Of a stretch of DNA of 64,000 nucleotides, positions 46,107 to 55,894 are shown in pieces (the first letter of the stretch is position 1; every line of letters starts with the position of its first letter). Position numbers and translations under genes: made by a program. The stretch covers positions 1 to 64,000 of the forward strand of contig JAIWNI010000100.1 in the NCBI GenBank assembly GCA_025331435.1, read 5' to 3'. The stretch is from Choanephora cucurbitarum. Lineage: Eukaryota > Mucoromycota > Mucoromycetes > Mucorales > Choanephoraceae. The notes under the pieces were generated by a model. The model had not been told where the DNA came from. It did not search any database and saw only the letters and a program-made list of their open reading frames with translations.

Positions 46107-49100
46107 GTACACCATCTCTTCGCATAGGCTCTTTAAATGTGCGCAGCATTTTCAAAGAGTCTCATCCTGAACTGCGTAAATCATTCATCACTCATTTAAA
46201 GTCACGCTCCTTATCCTTGGATATCCTTTGTCTACAGGATGTTCTTCCTGCCCAAGCCCATTCGTTCACTGAATCCCACCTTCACAAGTTCCGCACATTC
46301 CTTTTTCCAAATACATCATCTCATGCCACATGGCATACAGCTATCATATGTCTTAATTCAGCACTGTCTATTCAGGATACAGCCACGTATCTAGATGGAC
46401 GCTGCACTTATGCTTCTATTGCGGATGAGAACAACCAAATGGTCTGCTCTATCCTTAACCTATATGTTCCACCTTCCTCTACCGAACGATTCCTTTTTTT
46501 CGATTCTCTTCGGGAAGAGGTACCTTATTTTCATCCCACTTATGAGGGCGCTTGTCCTTCCTTCATTCTTGGCGATCTCAACTCCAACTTGTTTGATCCA
46601 GCTTTTCGAGGTCATGTTTTTACGGAACCCTGGGTGGAATGGTTGGATGCACATTACACCAATTGCTTTCCAGATAACCTGCCTACCTTTACTAGCTCAG
46701 CGAATAATTCTATACGTACGACGGTAGATTACGTTTACGCAGATTCGTCTTGGATGGCAAATGTTAGCCGATGCCAGCTGCACCATCTCCCTTCTACGTG
46801 GACGGATCATAGTCTATTGACCGTGGATTTATCAGTATCTGACATACCCACAGGTCCGGGAGCGTGGCGTTTCAATCCGACTCTTTTGCTGGATAAGAGG
46901 TTTATTGGTCTGCTCACGGCTTCAGTGGATGCTTTTTTGTCTCAAGTTGATTTTGCTGGCCTGCAGATACCCTTAGAAGGTACGTTAGATTATAGATCTG
47001 TGCCTTTCGATGCTACACTCGCGCCTCAACGACAACGTGTTTGGGAGCAGCTTAAACTTCTCTTGCAGAGGGTGGCTCGCTCATACTCTAAGCATTCTAA
47101 AGCTCGTACCCGAGCCAGTCTAGCACAACTTCAACGGGATCGTACAGACTTTCTGCGTGGTCTATCCACCAGTCCAGCACCTTCATCTATTTCCATGCAG
47201 CGGCTATCCAATATCGATGATGCCATCTCAGGACTAGTGGAAAAAGAGACAGCACAGTACTGTTTGCGTACGTCGACTCGATGGAAAGAACAGGGAGAAC
47301 GTAACAACAAATACTTTTTCAAAGTGTTGCGCTCTCGCCGTAGACAGCAAGCCATCCGTCGTCTAACTGACTCTACGTCAGGGGCCGCTGTTAATGATAT
47401 ACCTGGCATGCTGAGAGAGGCTCGCTCCTTTTATACTTCTTTGTACACCCCTGATCCCATTGATCAACCGTCTGTAGATGAGCTGTTGGGGGCCATACCG
47501 TCGACTGTTGTCTTGTCTTCTGAAGACCAGCACTCTCTCGTTGACCCGTTCGTTGATGATGACCTGCTCCTTCTTTTAAAGCATAGTCCGTCGGGAAAAA
47601 GCCCTGGGCTGGATGGCTTACCTTTCGAATTGTATCGGTTCCTTATACCGCGTCACAGAGGGATTCTTCGGCTTCTCGTCTTTGTCTTAAATGATGCACT
47701 TCACGGCTCTTTTCCTTCCTCTTGGTGTCTGACTCGCATGGTTCTCTTGTTTAAGAAAGGTGATCCTTCTTTGCTGAGCAATTGGCGTCCACTTTCCTTA
47801 ATCAACGTCGATGCCAAGCTTTTCACAAAGCTGCTAGCCAATAGGTTCAATTTAGTGCTACCGGAACTGATCACTCCTTACCAGACTGGTTTTATGCCTA
47901 ATCGGCTAATTTCTGACAACGGTTGGTTGAACCATACCCTAATGGCTACACTCAGAGCTTCCAAATCCACTGCCCCTCAGGTGGCGGTTCTTTTGGATCA
48001 GGAGAAGGCATACGATCGAGTTCACCCGGGTTACATCAGACAGGTGCTTGCGCGTTTTGGGTTTCCTTCTCGTCTCATTGACAGCCTTTCTTTGCTTTTC
48101 TTTGGTACCCAAATCCGTATCACCATCAATGGTTGGCTTAGCGCCCCAGTTACCCAGAGTCGTGGGCTTCGCCAGGGAGATCCCTTGTCCCCTCTTCTCT
48201 TTAACTTGGCCTATGAACCTCTACTACGTTTCGTTCTTGCTAGCCCGAGCTTCCAGGGTATTCCTGTGCCTCGTCTGTTACCATCGAAACAGTTGTTTTG
48301 CTCACCTCTGGATATGCCTACCCGCTTGAGGGATGCACCGCCGATCCGATTGCTAGCCTATGCGGACGATTTAGAGATTTTCCTCTCCTCTCCGTCAGAA
48401 TGGCCTTCGTTGCTGGAGATTTTGTCAATTTACTCTCGCGCCTCCAATGCTCGTACCAACATCTCGAAAACGACGATTGTCTCTTTAAGTGGGGCCCCCT
48501 CACCTGTCTGGTCTGATATTTGCATTTCCAACGGAATTGAGTGGCATGATGCTGCCTCCCCTAACGCAGTCAAGTTGCTTGGTTATCCTCTCTATTCTAG
48601 TGACATTCAACTGACTCGTTTCTTATCGGGCTTTCGCTCCAAGCTGTATGGTCTCATCCACAACTTACGGATGCGAGGACTTTCGGTTCGTGGCCTCTCT
48701 GTTGCAGTTAATTCTTTGGTATTAAGCAGACTTTGGTTTATTCTTCGAGTAATACCACTACCACAGGACTGGATAGCCTCCATCACCTCAGCTGTTTCGG
48801 ATCTTGCCATGCCCTTTTGGCCCAAGCCTAGTCGACAGGCTGCTAGCCGTCCACGGTCTCGAGGGGGTCTTAACATTATTGATATCAATGACCAAGCCTT
48901 AGCGCTCCAGCTAGTTTATGTTAAGCGAATGGCTTTGGAGCCAGCAGCCACTGACTTTTTGACGCCCTGGTTACTTCGTTTCTTCCAAATCAACTCTGGC
49001 CACGCTTCTTTCCTGCCAGTCTTTCTTGCTCCTGAAATATTTAAGCCGTTCTTTAAGTCTTGCCCTCCGTTCTTACAACTCCTCAAGCTGCTCACTCGCC

Positions 49101-50077
49101 TTCCTCCATTGGACTTGAGTAGCTCTTGGTCCCTCGGATGGGTGTTGGATCTTCCGCTGCCTCTAGTGATGAGTCGCCCTTCGACGTCCGATTTGCCTCT
49201 TCCTTCGGTACGAAGCCACTACCTAGTGTCGGATTTGCTCTGCTACGATCGTTCGACAGAGTCTTTGTATGCTAACAGAGCATTTATCCGCTCCTCACGC
49301 CGCACTCTCATACGACTCTACGATGATGTCTTCCTGCAGGACCCTCTAAGCACTACGGCATGCGAGCTGCACCCTATTGTAAGGAATCGTTGTCGCATAC
49401 TCCAACCCAGTCCGGAGATTCCTGTCGCCTCGTCACATCCAATTGACTCGAACGTCTATCTGCCAGATCTGTCATATTGGACGGTGGACGTGGGCCGTGG
49501 GGGTCCCACAGCAGTGTTGAGCGTTTCGCTAAAACAGCTTCGTCAGTGGTGGGCGATAGACAAAGGGCCTCTCCATGCTTCCATACCGTATGCAGTACCA
49601 GCTCCGCTACGTCTACCATCGACTAGCTGGAAATTGTTTTGGAGCCTTTGTCTCCCTCCAAGTGCGTTTACACCTTGGTGGAGGCTTCTCCATGATTGCA
49701 TAGCCAATGCATCGAAGCTCCACCAATGGAAACTTTCATGGATATCTTCTCCTCTTTGCCCCGTTTGCCAACTGCTGCCCGAAACCGTCTACCATTTTAT
49801 GGTGAGGTGCCCCTCCAAATGGCAATTCTGGTGTAGGGTACTGCAGTTCGGCAACCTTGCTCAAGCCTTTCCTACCATGACCTCTGTCTGGGTGGCTATT
49901 ACCAGCCTTAAGAGCGAGAGTGGTGAGGTGCTTCCTGCATCCACCCTGTGCCTATTGGGCACTGCGATTAGCGCCTTGTGGACGCACCATTATCGATGCA
50001 TTTTCGACAATGAGTTTTGGAACCCGGAAGCCTGCTTCCAATGCTTTTTGGGCCGACATCGTTTCTCTGCCGGCTAA
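46103..50077 (+). CDS. LINE ORF2, endonuclease and reverse transcriptase
   Basis: 1324 aa, uninterrupted. The N-terminal AP-like endonuclease covers about residues 1-240: GSLNVRSIF, LCLQDV, LGDLNSN, and the terminal TWTDHSLLTVDL with the catalytic D-H pair. A linker contains SGKSPGLDGLPFELYRFL, the entry to the reverse transcriptase. Motif A is LLDQEKAYDRVHPGYI near 630, motif B is RGLRQGDPLSPLLFN near 688, and motif C is LLAYADDLEIF near 750 with the YADD active site. A C-terminal zinc motif (CPVCQLLPETVYHFMVRC) lies near 1219, the same domain kept in the truncated copy at 2.1-2.6 kb. It nicks the target and copies element RNA in place. Confidence 0.95.
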   Translation: MSTPSLRIGSLNVRSIFKESHPELRKSFITHLKSRSLSLDILCLQDVLPAQAHSFTESHLHKFRTFLFPNTSSHATWHTAIICLNSALSIQDTATYLDGRCTYASIADENNQMVCSILNLYVPPSSTERFLFFDSLREEVPYFHPTYEGACPSFILGDLNSNLFDPAFRGHVFTEPWVEWLDAHYTNCFPDNLPTFTSSANNSIRTTVDYVYADSSWMANVSRCQLHHLPSTWTDHSLLTVDLSVSDIPTGPGAWRFNPTLLLDKRFIGLLTASVDAFLSQVDFAGLQIPLEGTLDYRSVPFDATLAPQRQRVWEQLKLLLQRVARSYSKHSKARTRASLAQLQRDRTDFLRGLSTSPAPSSISMQRLSNIDDAISGLVEKETAQYCLRTSTRWKEQGERNNKYFFKVLRSRRRQQAIRRLTDSTSGAAVNDIPGMLREARSFYTSLYTPDPIDQPSVDELLGAIPSTVVLSSEDQHSLVDPFVDDDLLLLLKHSPSGKSPGLDGLPFELYRFLIPRHRGILRLLVFVLNDALHGSFPSSWCLTRMVLLFKKGDPSLLSNWRPLSLINVDAKLFTKLLANRFNLVLPELITPYQTGFMPNRLISDNGWLNHTLMATLRASKSTAPQVAVLLDQEKAYDRVHPGYIRQVLARFGFPSRLIDSLSLLFFGTQIRITINGWLSAPVTQSRGLRQGDPLSPLLFNLAYEPLLRFVLASPSFQGIPVPRLLPSKQLFCSPLDMPTRLRDAPPIRLLAYADDLEIFLSSPSEWPSLLEILSIYSRASNARTNISKTTIVSLSGAPSPVWSDICISNGIEWHDAASPNAVKLLGYPLYSSDIQLTRFLSGFRSKLYGLIHNLRMRGLSVRGLSVAVNSLVLSRLWFILRVIPLPQDWIASITSAVSDLAMPFWPKPSRQAASRPRSRGGLNIIDINDQALALQLVYVKRMALEPAATDFLTPWLLRFFQINSGHASFLPVFLAPEIFKPFFKSCPPFLQLLKLLTRLPPLDLSSSWSLGWVLDLPLPLVMSRPSTSDLPLPSVRSHYLVSDLLCYDRSTESLYANRAFIRSSRRTLIRLYDDVFLQDPLSTTACELHPIVRNRCRILQPSPEIPVASSHPIDSNVYLPDLSYWTVDVGRGGPTAVLSVSLKQLRQWWAIDKGPLHASIPYAVPAPLRLPSTSWKLFWSLCLPPSAFTPWWRLLHDCIANASKLHQWKLSWISSPLCPVCQLLPETVYHFMVRCPSKWQFWCRVLQFGNLAQAFPTMTSVWVAITSLKSESGEVLPASTLCLLGTAISALWTHHYRCIFDNEFWNPEACFQCFLGRHRFSAG

Positions 50078-50150
50078 TTAGTTTCCTTTTTATTTTTCTA
50101 AGTCGTAACTTCAATTTTTAATAAAGTATACACTTTTTACAAAAAAAAAA

Positions 50151-50162
50151 ATACTCTCATTT
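50151..50162. repeat. Right target-site duplication of the LINE
   Basis: ATACTCTCATTT directly after the A tail, identical to 44785-44796. It ends 2 nt before the ATG of the folate cyclo-ligase. Confidence 0.9.
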
Positions 50163-50164
50163 AC

Positions 50165-51090
50165 ATGAACCAAACTATCGTAACTTTGAAAAAGCAGTTG
50201 CGAAAAGACATGGCGAAGAAGCTCAAAGAGCTAAGTGCCGCCGAGATTCAAAACCAATGTACCTTCATCGAGTTTTCTCTTTTCCTTTCTTCCTTTGCAT
50301 CTTGCTAATTCCATCAAATAGCTCATCTCGTCTTTAAACGACTTCAACAACTAGACCATTTCAAAAACAGCAAAAATATAAGCGTTTACATAAGCATGCC
50401 CAGCGGCGAGATAATAACTAAAGACATTATACGTTATATCTTGAATTCTGGTAGAGTACATCATTGGTTTGCGTAAATTACTCGCTCTCAATCATATTTC
50501 TGTTAGACAAACGTTGCTATATTCCTCGTTGTCACAAAAACACAATGGATATGGTCAGAATCACAACAATAGAAGACTTTGAATCGCTTCCTAACAATAA
50601 ATGGAATATACCAGAACCTCCGTTGGATCAACCAAGACAGAATGGTAAATAGAACATTTGCATAATTTAGAATACCTTTTTTATTTAACAAGACTTAAGC
50701 ATTGGAGCCAGGTAGTGATGGTTTGGACTTAATTCTAGTGCCTGGCGTGGCATTTGATAGGAACAGAAATCGAATCGGACATGGCAAAGGGTAACAGTTG
50801 TTATTGTTTTGTGTACAATTTAGTAGCAATGGCTGACAAGTTGAGATAGTTATTATGACCGTTATATTAGGCAATGTAAGTTATGGGCTGAACAGAATCA
50901 ATTGCCACCTCCTAAAACAGGTAATGTTGTTGTTCAGTAAAAAAAAACATGTTACTTACAAGAGTTTGCATATTTTCACTTGAAAGTTGCTCTCTCTCTT
51001 GAAGAACAAATTGTGGAGCCCGGTGAAATTCCTCTTGAAGATACAGATCAAACACTTGACACTGTCTTGACTTGCACTACGATATACTAG
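50165..51090 (+). CDS. 5-formyltetrahydrofolate cyclo-ligase (MTHFS)
   Basis: Six exons: 50165-50258, 50322-50450, 50507-50644, 50700-50790, 50850-50920 and 50987-51090; total 208 aa, the normal size. The protein begins MNQTIVTLKKQLRKDMAKKL. It has KNISVYISMPSGEIIT, CYIPRCHKNTMDMVRI, the family block LEPGSDGLDLILVPGVAFD, and the nucleotide-binding loop RIGHGKGYYDRY near residues 145-155, and ends TLDTVLTCTTIY. The enzyme uses ATP to convert 5-formyl-THF to 5,10-methenyl-THF and so returns stored folate to one-carbon metabolism. The reading frame is intact. The LINE ends 2 nt before the start codon, so almost the whole 5' leader and the promoter have been displaced by 5.4 kb. It converges on Sec24 with 293 bp between stops. 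Confidence 0.95.
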
Positions 51091-51383
51091 ATTGTGCTTT
51101 ATTTATCAACATTTTCTTTCAAAAAAAAAAGAAAAAATTATATAATGCCCTTTCCTTTCTTTTATATGTATATAGTCTGTTCTCCTAAAAGAACGTATAT
51201 CGATCAGAACAATTAAACAGGGGACATAGAGAGAAAGGGAGGAGAGGGTAAGGGAAGCATTGTATACAAAATAATGACAGAAGTTGAAATTATTGTTTAT
51301 AAAAAATATTTTTACTTAAAAAGATGCTGAGCTGACCTATAGGTTTATAGAAATGGTTAATGATAAGATTCAAGCGAAGAATA

Positions 51384-54300
51384 TTAACTAAATTTGCTTC
51401 TGTCACTTACTCTGTCTTTGAGGTGTTGTAAGAATTGCTGATAGCTCATAATACTGTCTGTACGGTCTTCAATCAGATGAGACAAGAACCATAATCTAAG
51501 GTATGGATCGCCATCTTCCTTGACCAAGTAGAGAGTAGGGTAATAATTACCACGTCGCATCTCTCTTATCTTACCAACCAAGTTGTTAACCTTTCTATTA
51601 AGTGGTGTTTCCAAAATAGGCAATGTGATTTTACCGCCCTTGAGACCTTCGTAAGACTTAACGTCAAACAGATCAGCACATAGTTGAGGGACAACATTAC
51701 GGCCCACCCACAGATAAATGTTTTGTCCATTCTCTAATAAATAACAACCATGGACTTCCAGGTTTTCGGCAGTCAAGTTCAATGCAGGAGGGAATACGAT
51801 GCCATTCTCTGAGAATTCTCCAGCTTCAGCAGGCATATTATGTAATGAATAGAGATTTGCATAAAGATAGGGAATTAAGAGCTGGATAGGCATGGTGTTG
51901 AGCATGTTGATAGCATTAGCTCGCATGTCAGAGGGGATCTGAGAGCTTTGACGAAGACCATCATGCTTGATCAGACCCAAGGCAAGCAAAGGCAATAACT
52001 TGAGATTGTCAGGTGCAGTCAGTTGAGGAGTAGATCCTTGAGCAGAGCCCAAAACATGTGTCTTGTAGACACCCATCAAGTCTACGATCTTGTTCACAAT
52101 GGCGTCACGAGCATCATCCAGCTTAGATGTCAAGCCACGTTCCACAGCCTTTACAGCAAGGTAAGCAGTAATGGCCTGTTGATTAGCGCTAGCATATAAC
52201 TCAGAGATAGAGTTGCTGACAGGTAAACACATAGTAATAACACGAATACGTCTTTCACCTGTGCATGAAGTATGCAAAAGTGCGGTTTGGAAACAAACAG
52301 TAGGGACCTTGAGGTCATCTTCCATGGCCACTTCAACAACATAGTTTTGATCGCGAGGTACATTGGGTAAAGCCAAGAGATCGGATGAACGAATGAAGAA
52401 GTTACCATGAAAAGCACTCATACGCAAACCGCGAGAGGCACGAATACGAATCACAGCTTCCAAACCAATCTGTTCAGCAAGAAGTTCAGAGAATTCATGA
52501 GCAAATTTGAGTGCATCCTCTGTACGACTGGCATTGAATCCAGGATAATAATAAGTTTGACCACCTGTGTAGTGAGGCACACAACTCAAAGTGGCTACAT
52601 CAGAGTATTGACCACCAAAGATAATCATATCACATGCAACTTGAGAGCGAGAGCAATCGACAGCAAATGACTTGTAAAAAGGTGAAGCAGCATTTAGGAG
52701 AGATGATTCTTTAGATGTACCCAACAGTTTGACATCTTCACGGGGCTTCAAAGTGCCTACACCTGTGTTGGGCAATGTGGATTGTAAGCAGATGATTTTA
52801 CCACCAATGGGTGACAACAGTTTGAAAGCAGCCTGGAGACCGGTGCCTAAGGCGTTATTGACATTGACTGAGTCCTTAAACATATCGGGAAGTTTCTCCA
52901 ACAAAGTCTTGATGGTATGAATGCTCTCTGTCAAATTGGCCAACAAATCAGAGGGTGAAGGTAAATAGATGTCTTCCAAATCAGATACAACCAGCATTTG
53001 AGGTTCAGATAGTTTACTGCTTAAGTTGTAAAAGTGAAGAGAAGAATCGACTGTAATGATACCTACACGTGTACGGTTTTCATCATTAGGCAGGCGTTCA
53101 AGCGAGTCAAGAATTGTGCGGGCAGCTGTAGCAAGCATGCCAGATTGAATGGCAGAATATGAAACGTCGATGACAAACACAAATGCTGGTGCTTGAGGAG
53201 GACGCACCATGTATTCAGTAGGTGCAACAAACTCTACGCAACCATAGTTCAATTCAGGACGCTTCCAGCGATCAGCAGGTTGTTGAGTTTGGTTGTCATA
53301 ATCAAATGCAGCAGGCACATCATTTAACAAGAAGCACATGTTACACTTCCAGCGTTGACCTCCTTCCACAAATGTGACAAAAGGATTGATATATGTTCTA
53401 CAACGTCTACATCTGGCAATAACACTATCCCGCACAACAGGAACAGGCTCCTATATATCAAAAGAATCAATTTAATAAGCGCACCATTTATCCTTCCAAC
53501 TCGACTCACATCGCCTTCCTTCAGACTTCTATAGGGAGCTAACACAAGAGCGAAAGGCAATCTTGACTTCTTCAAAAGAGACTCTGTAGCAGGAATAGCA
53601 TTAATAGTGGAAGTTTGATAAGAAGGATCACAGTTGATAAAAGGGGAATCTGTAACTGAAATATTAGGCGGCAAACGAATAGAAGGACCAGTAAATCCAA
53701 TGTCTGCAATATGAGGACGGGTTCCTATCAAGGGCACAACAGGTGCTACCTAAAACAAAAAATGTCAACCCATATTCTTTTTACGTCTACGCTATATCAT
53801 TCAAACTCTATCTCTTCGCAAACAAAACAAAAAGACTACTTACTGCAGGACTAGCACCCATAGTCATACCACCAAATTGAGAAGTCATTTGGTTGATTGG
53901 ATCTTGGTTATAACTACCATAAGCAGGTGCCGCAGGCTGAGCATATCCAGATTGAGCTTGTGGTTGAGCTTGCTGATATTGATTTTGCTGAGTATAAGGA
54001 GAAGTAGGTGTTCCCATAGGAGAGACGAATTGTGGCTGTTGATTCATAGGAGCAGGAGAACCATACATTTGTGCAGGTTGCTGAGGTTGAGTTGGGTAAC
54101 CTGCAGAAACGGCATCGCCAGAATAAGCTTTTGTGATCTGTTCAGGATACATTCTTTTCTTCTTGTGGTGCTCTGCATGCTGAAGAGAAGGTGACATGGG
54201 AGAACCTGGAGCCTGCACTTGTTGCTGAACAGGGCTACCGACATTAGGACGTGCTGCAGGTGCTTGAATAGGTGATTGAGTCACAGGTCTTACTGGAGGT

Positions 54301-54548
54301 CTCTGTTGTAATTGTTGAGGACTAGGTACAAAGCCTGGACGGACACCAGCTGGCATACCCGGTTGGCCAGGAACAGATGGGCCGTTGGGAGGCACAAATC
54401 CCGGTCTAGCTTGTGCAGGAGGGTAATAACCGGCAGGTGGTGCCTGTTGAGGTCTAAAACCCATTGGAGGACGAGGTTGTTGTTGATGAGGTTGTCCTGG
54501 GGTAGGTGGTCTCTGCATAGGTTGAGAAGCAGGCGATGGTTGCTGCAT
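51384..54548 (-). CDS. SEC24: COPII coat subunit Sec24
   Basis: Three exons on the minus strand: 54548-53844, 53749-53510 and 53450-51384; total 1003 aa. The first about 235 residues are Pro/Gln-rich and disordered (PPTPGQPHQQQPRPPMGF). The Sec23/24 zinc finger (ARCRRCRTYINPF, then KCNMCFLLNDVP) lies near residues 329-354. The vWA-like trunk follows (FVFVIDVSYSAIQSGM), then the beta-barrel, helical domain and C-terminal gelsolin-like domain (YLWVGRNVVPQLCADLF). Sec24 selects cargo for COPII vesicles at the ER and pairs with Sec23. The motif MYPEQITKAYSGD before the zinc finger is the usual Sec24 entry. A pyrimidine-rich leader precedes the ATG; an extra upstream exon is possible but not needed. 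Confidence 0.95.
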
Positions 54549-55894
54549 ATTAAAGTAACAAAGAGAAAGAGAGAAAGAAAAAAGGAAAAAGAAAGGAAAT
54601 AATGATGGCCCAACAAATCAACCAAAATACCGACACAGTTGAAGTCGCGTTTGTTTTACAACCCAACAATATTCCCAAAAAAAAAAGACAAAAGGAGGGA
54701 GAAGTAAGATTGAGTTGACTCTATTTGAACCATAAACAGCAAGCTACCAATTGCGTTTTTGTTTGGAACCCTTATTCTCTTGTTAAGAATACATTAAGCA
54801 GCTGTTCGATGTTGCTTAGTTATCTACGTGGCAAGAGCCAAATGACGCATCAAGCATGGTGATTGGAAAGCTTCTTTTGAAGGACCGCATGAGGGCCTGT
54901 GTTACCCAATCAAATTTGAACATATTGCTGTTAACTTTGAATTCACTGCTGCATAAACTATTTTTTCTCTCTGTTTTTCTTTTTATTATTCTCATTTTAA
55001 AAGAAAGAGAAAGTGTTCTCTTTTTCTTTTTATTATCCTTATTTTATAAGAAAGAGAAAGTGCTCTCTTTTAAGTTAAATACACACTGCTATTAAGAAAA
55101 GTGCATTAATATACTTATGGATTAAGAGTGTTTAACAGAATTATCAGTGGTTGCTTTTGGTACCTTAAGTTTCACCTATGTTTGTTTCTGCTATTGTTAT
55201 TCAGGCACAAAACCTTTGCTGTCTTTGTATCAAACAGCTAATACTTATGTTTTGTGAAGCTCGCTACGATACTTTGTGAAATACATTATTTGGCTTTTTC
55301 CTAGTATGCCAGCAGATTTACTTTAGACAACATAAAAATGAGCTTTTTTTTTTTGGTAGCTTAGGACGCAATTTTGCTCTCAAAAGGTTACGTTTTAATT
55401 ATTCCTGTCAACACACTTCTAATGATCTTTCAATATTAAACAGACAATCTCAAAGTGAAAATGAATGTAATGTGTACTTGCCCCGAGGCCATCAAACGTA
55501 AAAAAAATGGTCTCAACACTTCATATCATTTCCTCCAAAAAAAAAGACATAATCGTTCTCGAACAGATGGAGTCAAAAAGAAATCAAATCATAGTATTTC
55601 AAGACAGAACGAAAAGAAGTTGTGCTTCAGTAAAACTCTTGGTTACTGTATGATAAAGAGCCTTATCTCCACATTCCTTATATACAAAACTCTTATTAGA
55701 AAAATGTGTTCCATATACAAATTCAATTTACCCAAACAATCTTTGATATGTTAAAGGAAAATGTATCTAAATAGAAAGCTCGTTAAGCAATATTTTATTA
55801 CAGTTGAAGATAAAATCAAAAAGTAGCTTTTGAGCCGCCTTCAGCTCTAGTTATGTCTATCCATTAATACGAAAAAATCGACCAACTACTACAA
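54549..55894. other. Intergenic with a 48-bp tandem repeat
   Basis: No gene seen. Two units of about 48 bp lie at 54968-55016 and 55017-55063, each reading TTTTTCTTTTTATTAT and later AAGAAAGAGAAAGTG. They contain small hairpins (GAGAAAGTG next to CTCTTTTTC). The remainder is AT-rich. It holds the Sec24 promoter and the 3' end of the RAD2 gene. Confidence 0.5.

Larger units (their letters stand above)
44797..50150 (+). mobile_element. Full-length L1-like LINE
   Basis: A 5.35-kb element bounded by perfect 12-bp target duplications. It has a roughly 100-bp 5' leader, two intact overlapping ORFs, a short 3' UTR with AATAAA at 50120-50125, TTTAC, and a 10-nt A tail (50141-50150). ORF1 has zinc knuckles; ORF2 has an AP-type endonuclease, reverse transcriptase and C-terminal zinc motif, with no RNase H domain seen. 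L1-like elements of this kind are known to crowd pericentromeric DNA in Mucor (established knowledge). Here it stands alone between single-copy genes. It is visibly more GC-rich than the flanking genes. All ORFs are open, so it may be active. Confidence 0.93.

Noticed and set aside
27775..50150. Centromere or pericentromere of the Mucor type
   Set aside because: Mucor centromeres are linked to L1-like elements, but here there is only one full LINE, closely flanked by housekeeping genes, and I cannot identify a kinetochore-binding motif by eye.
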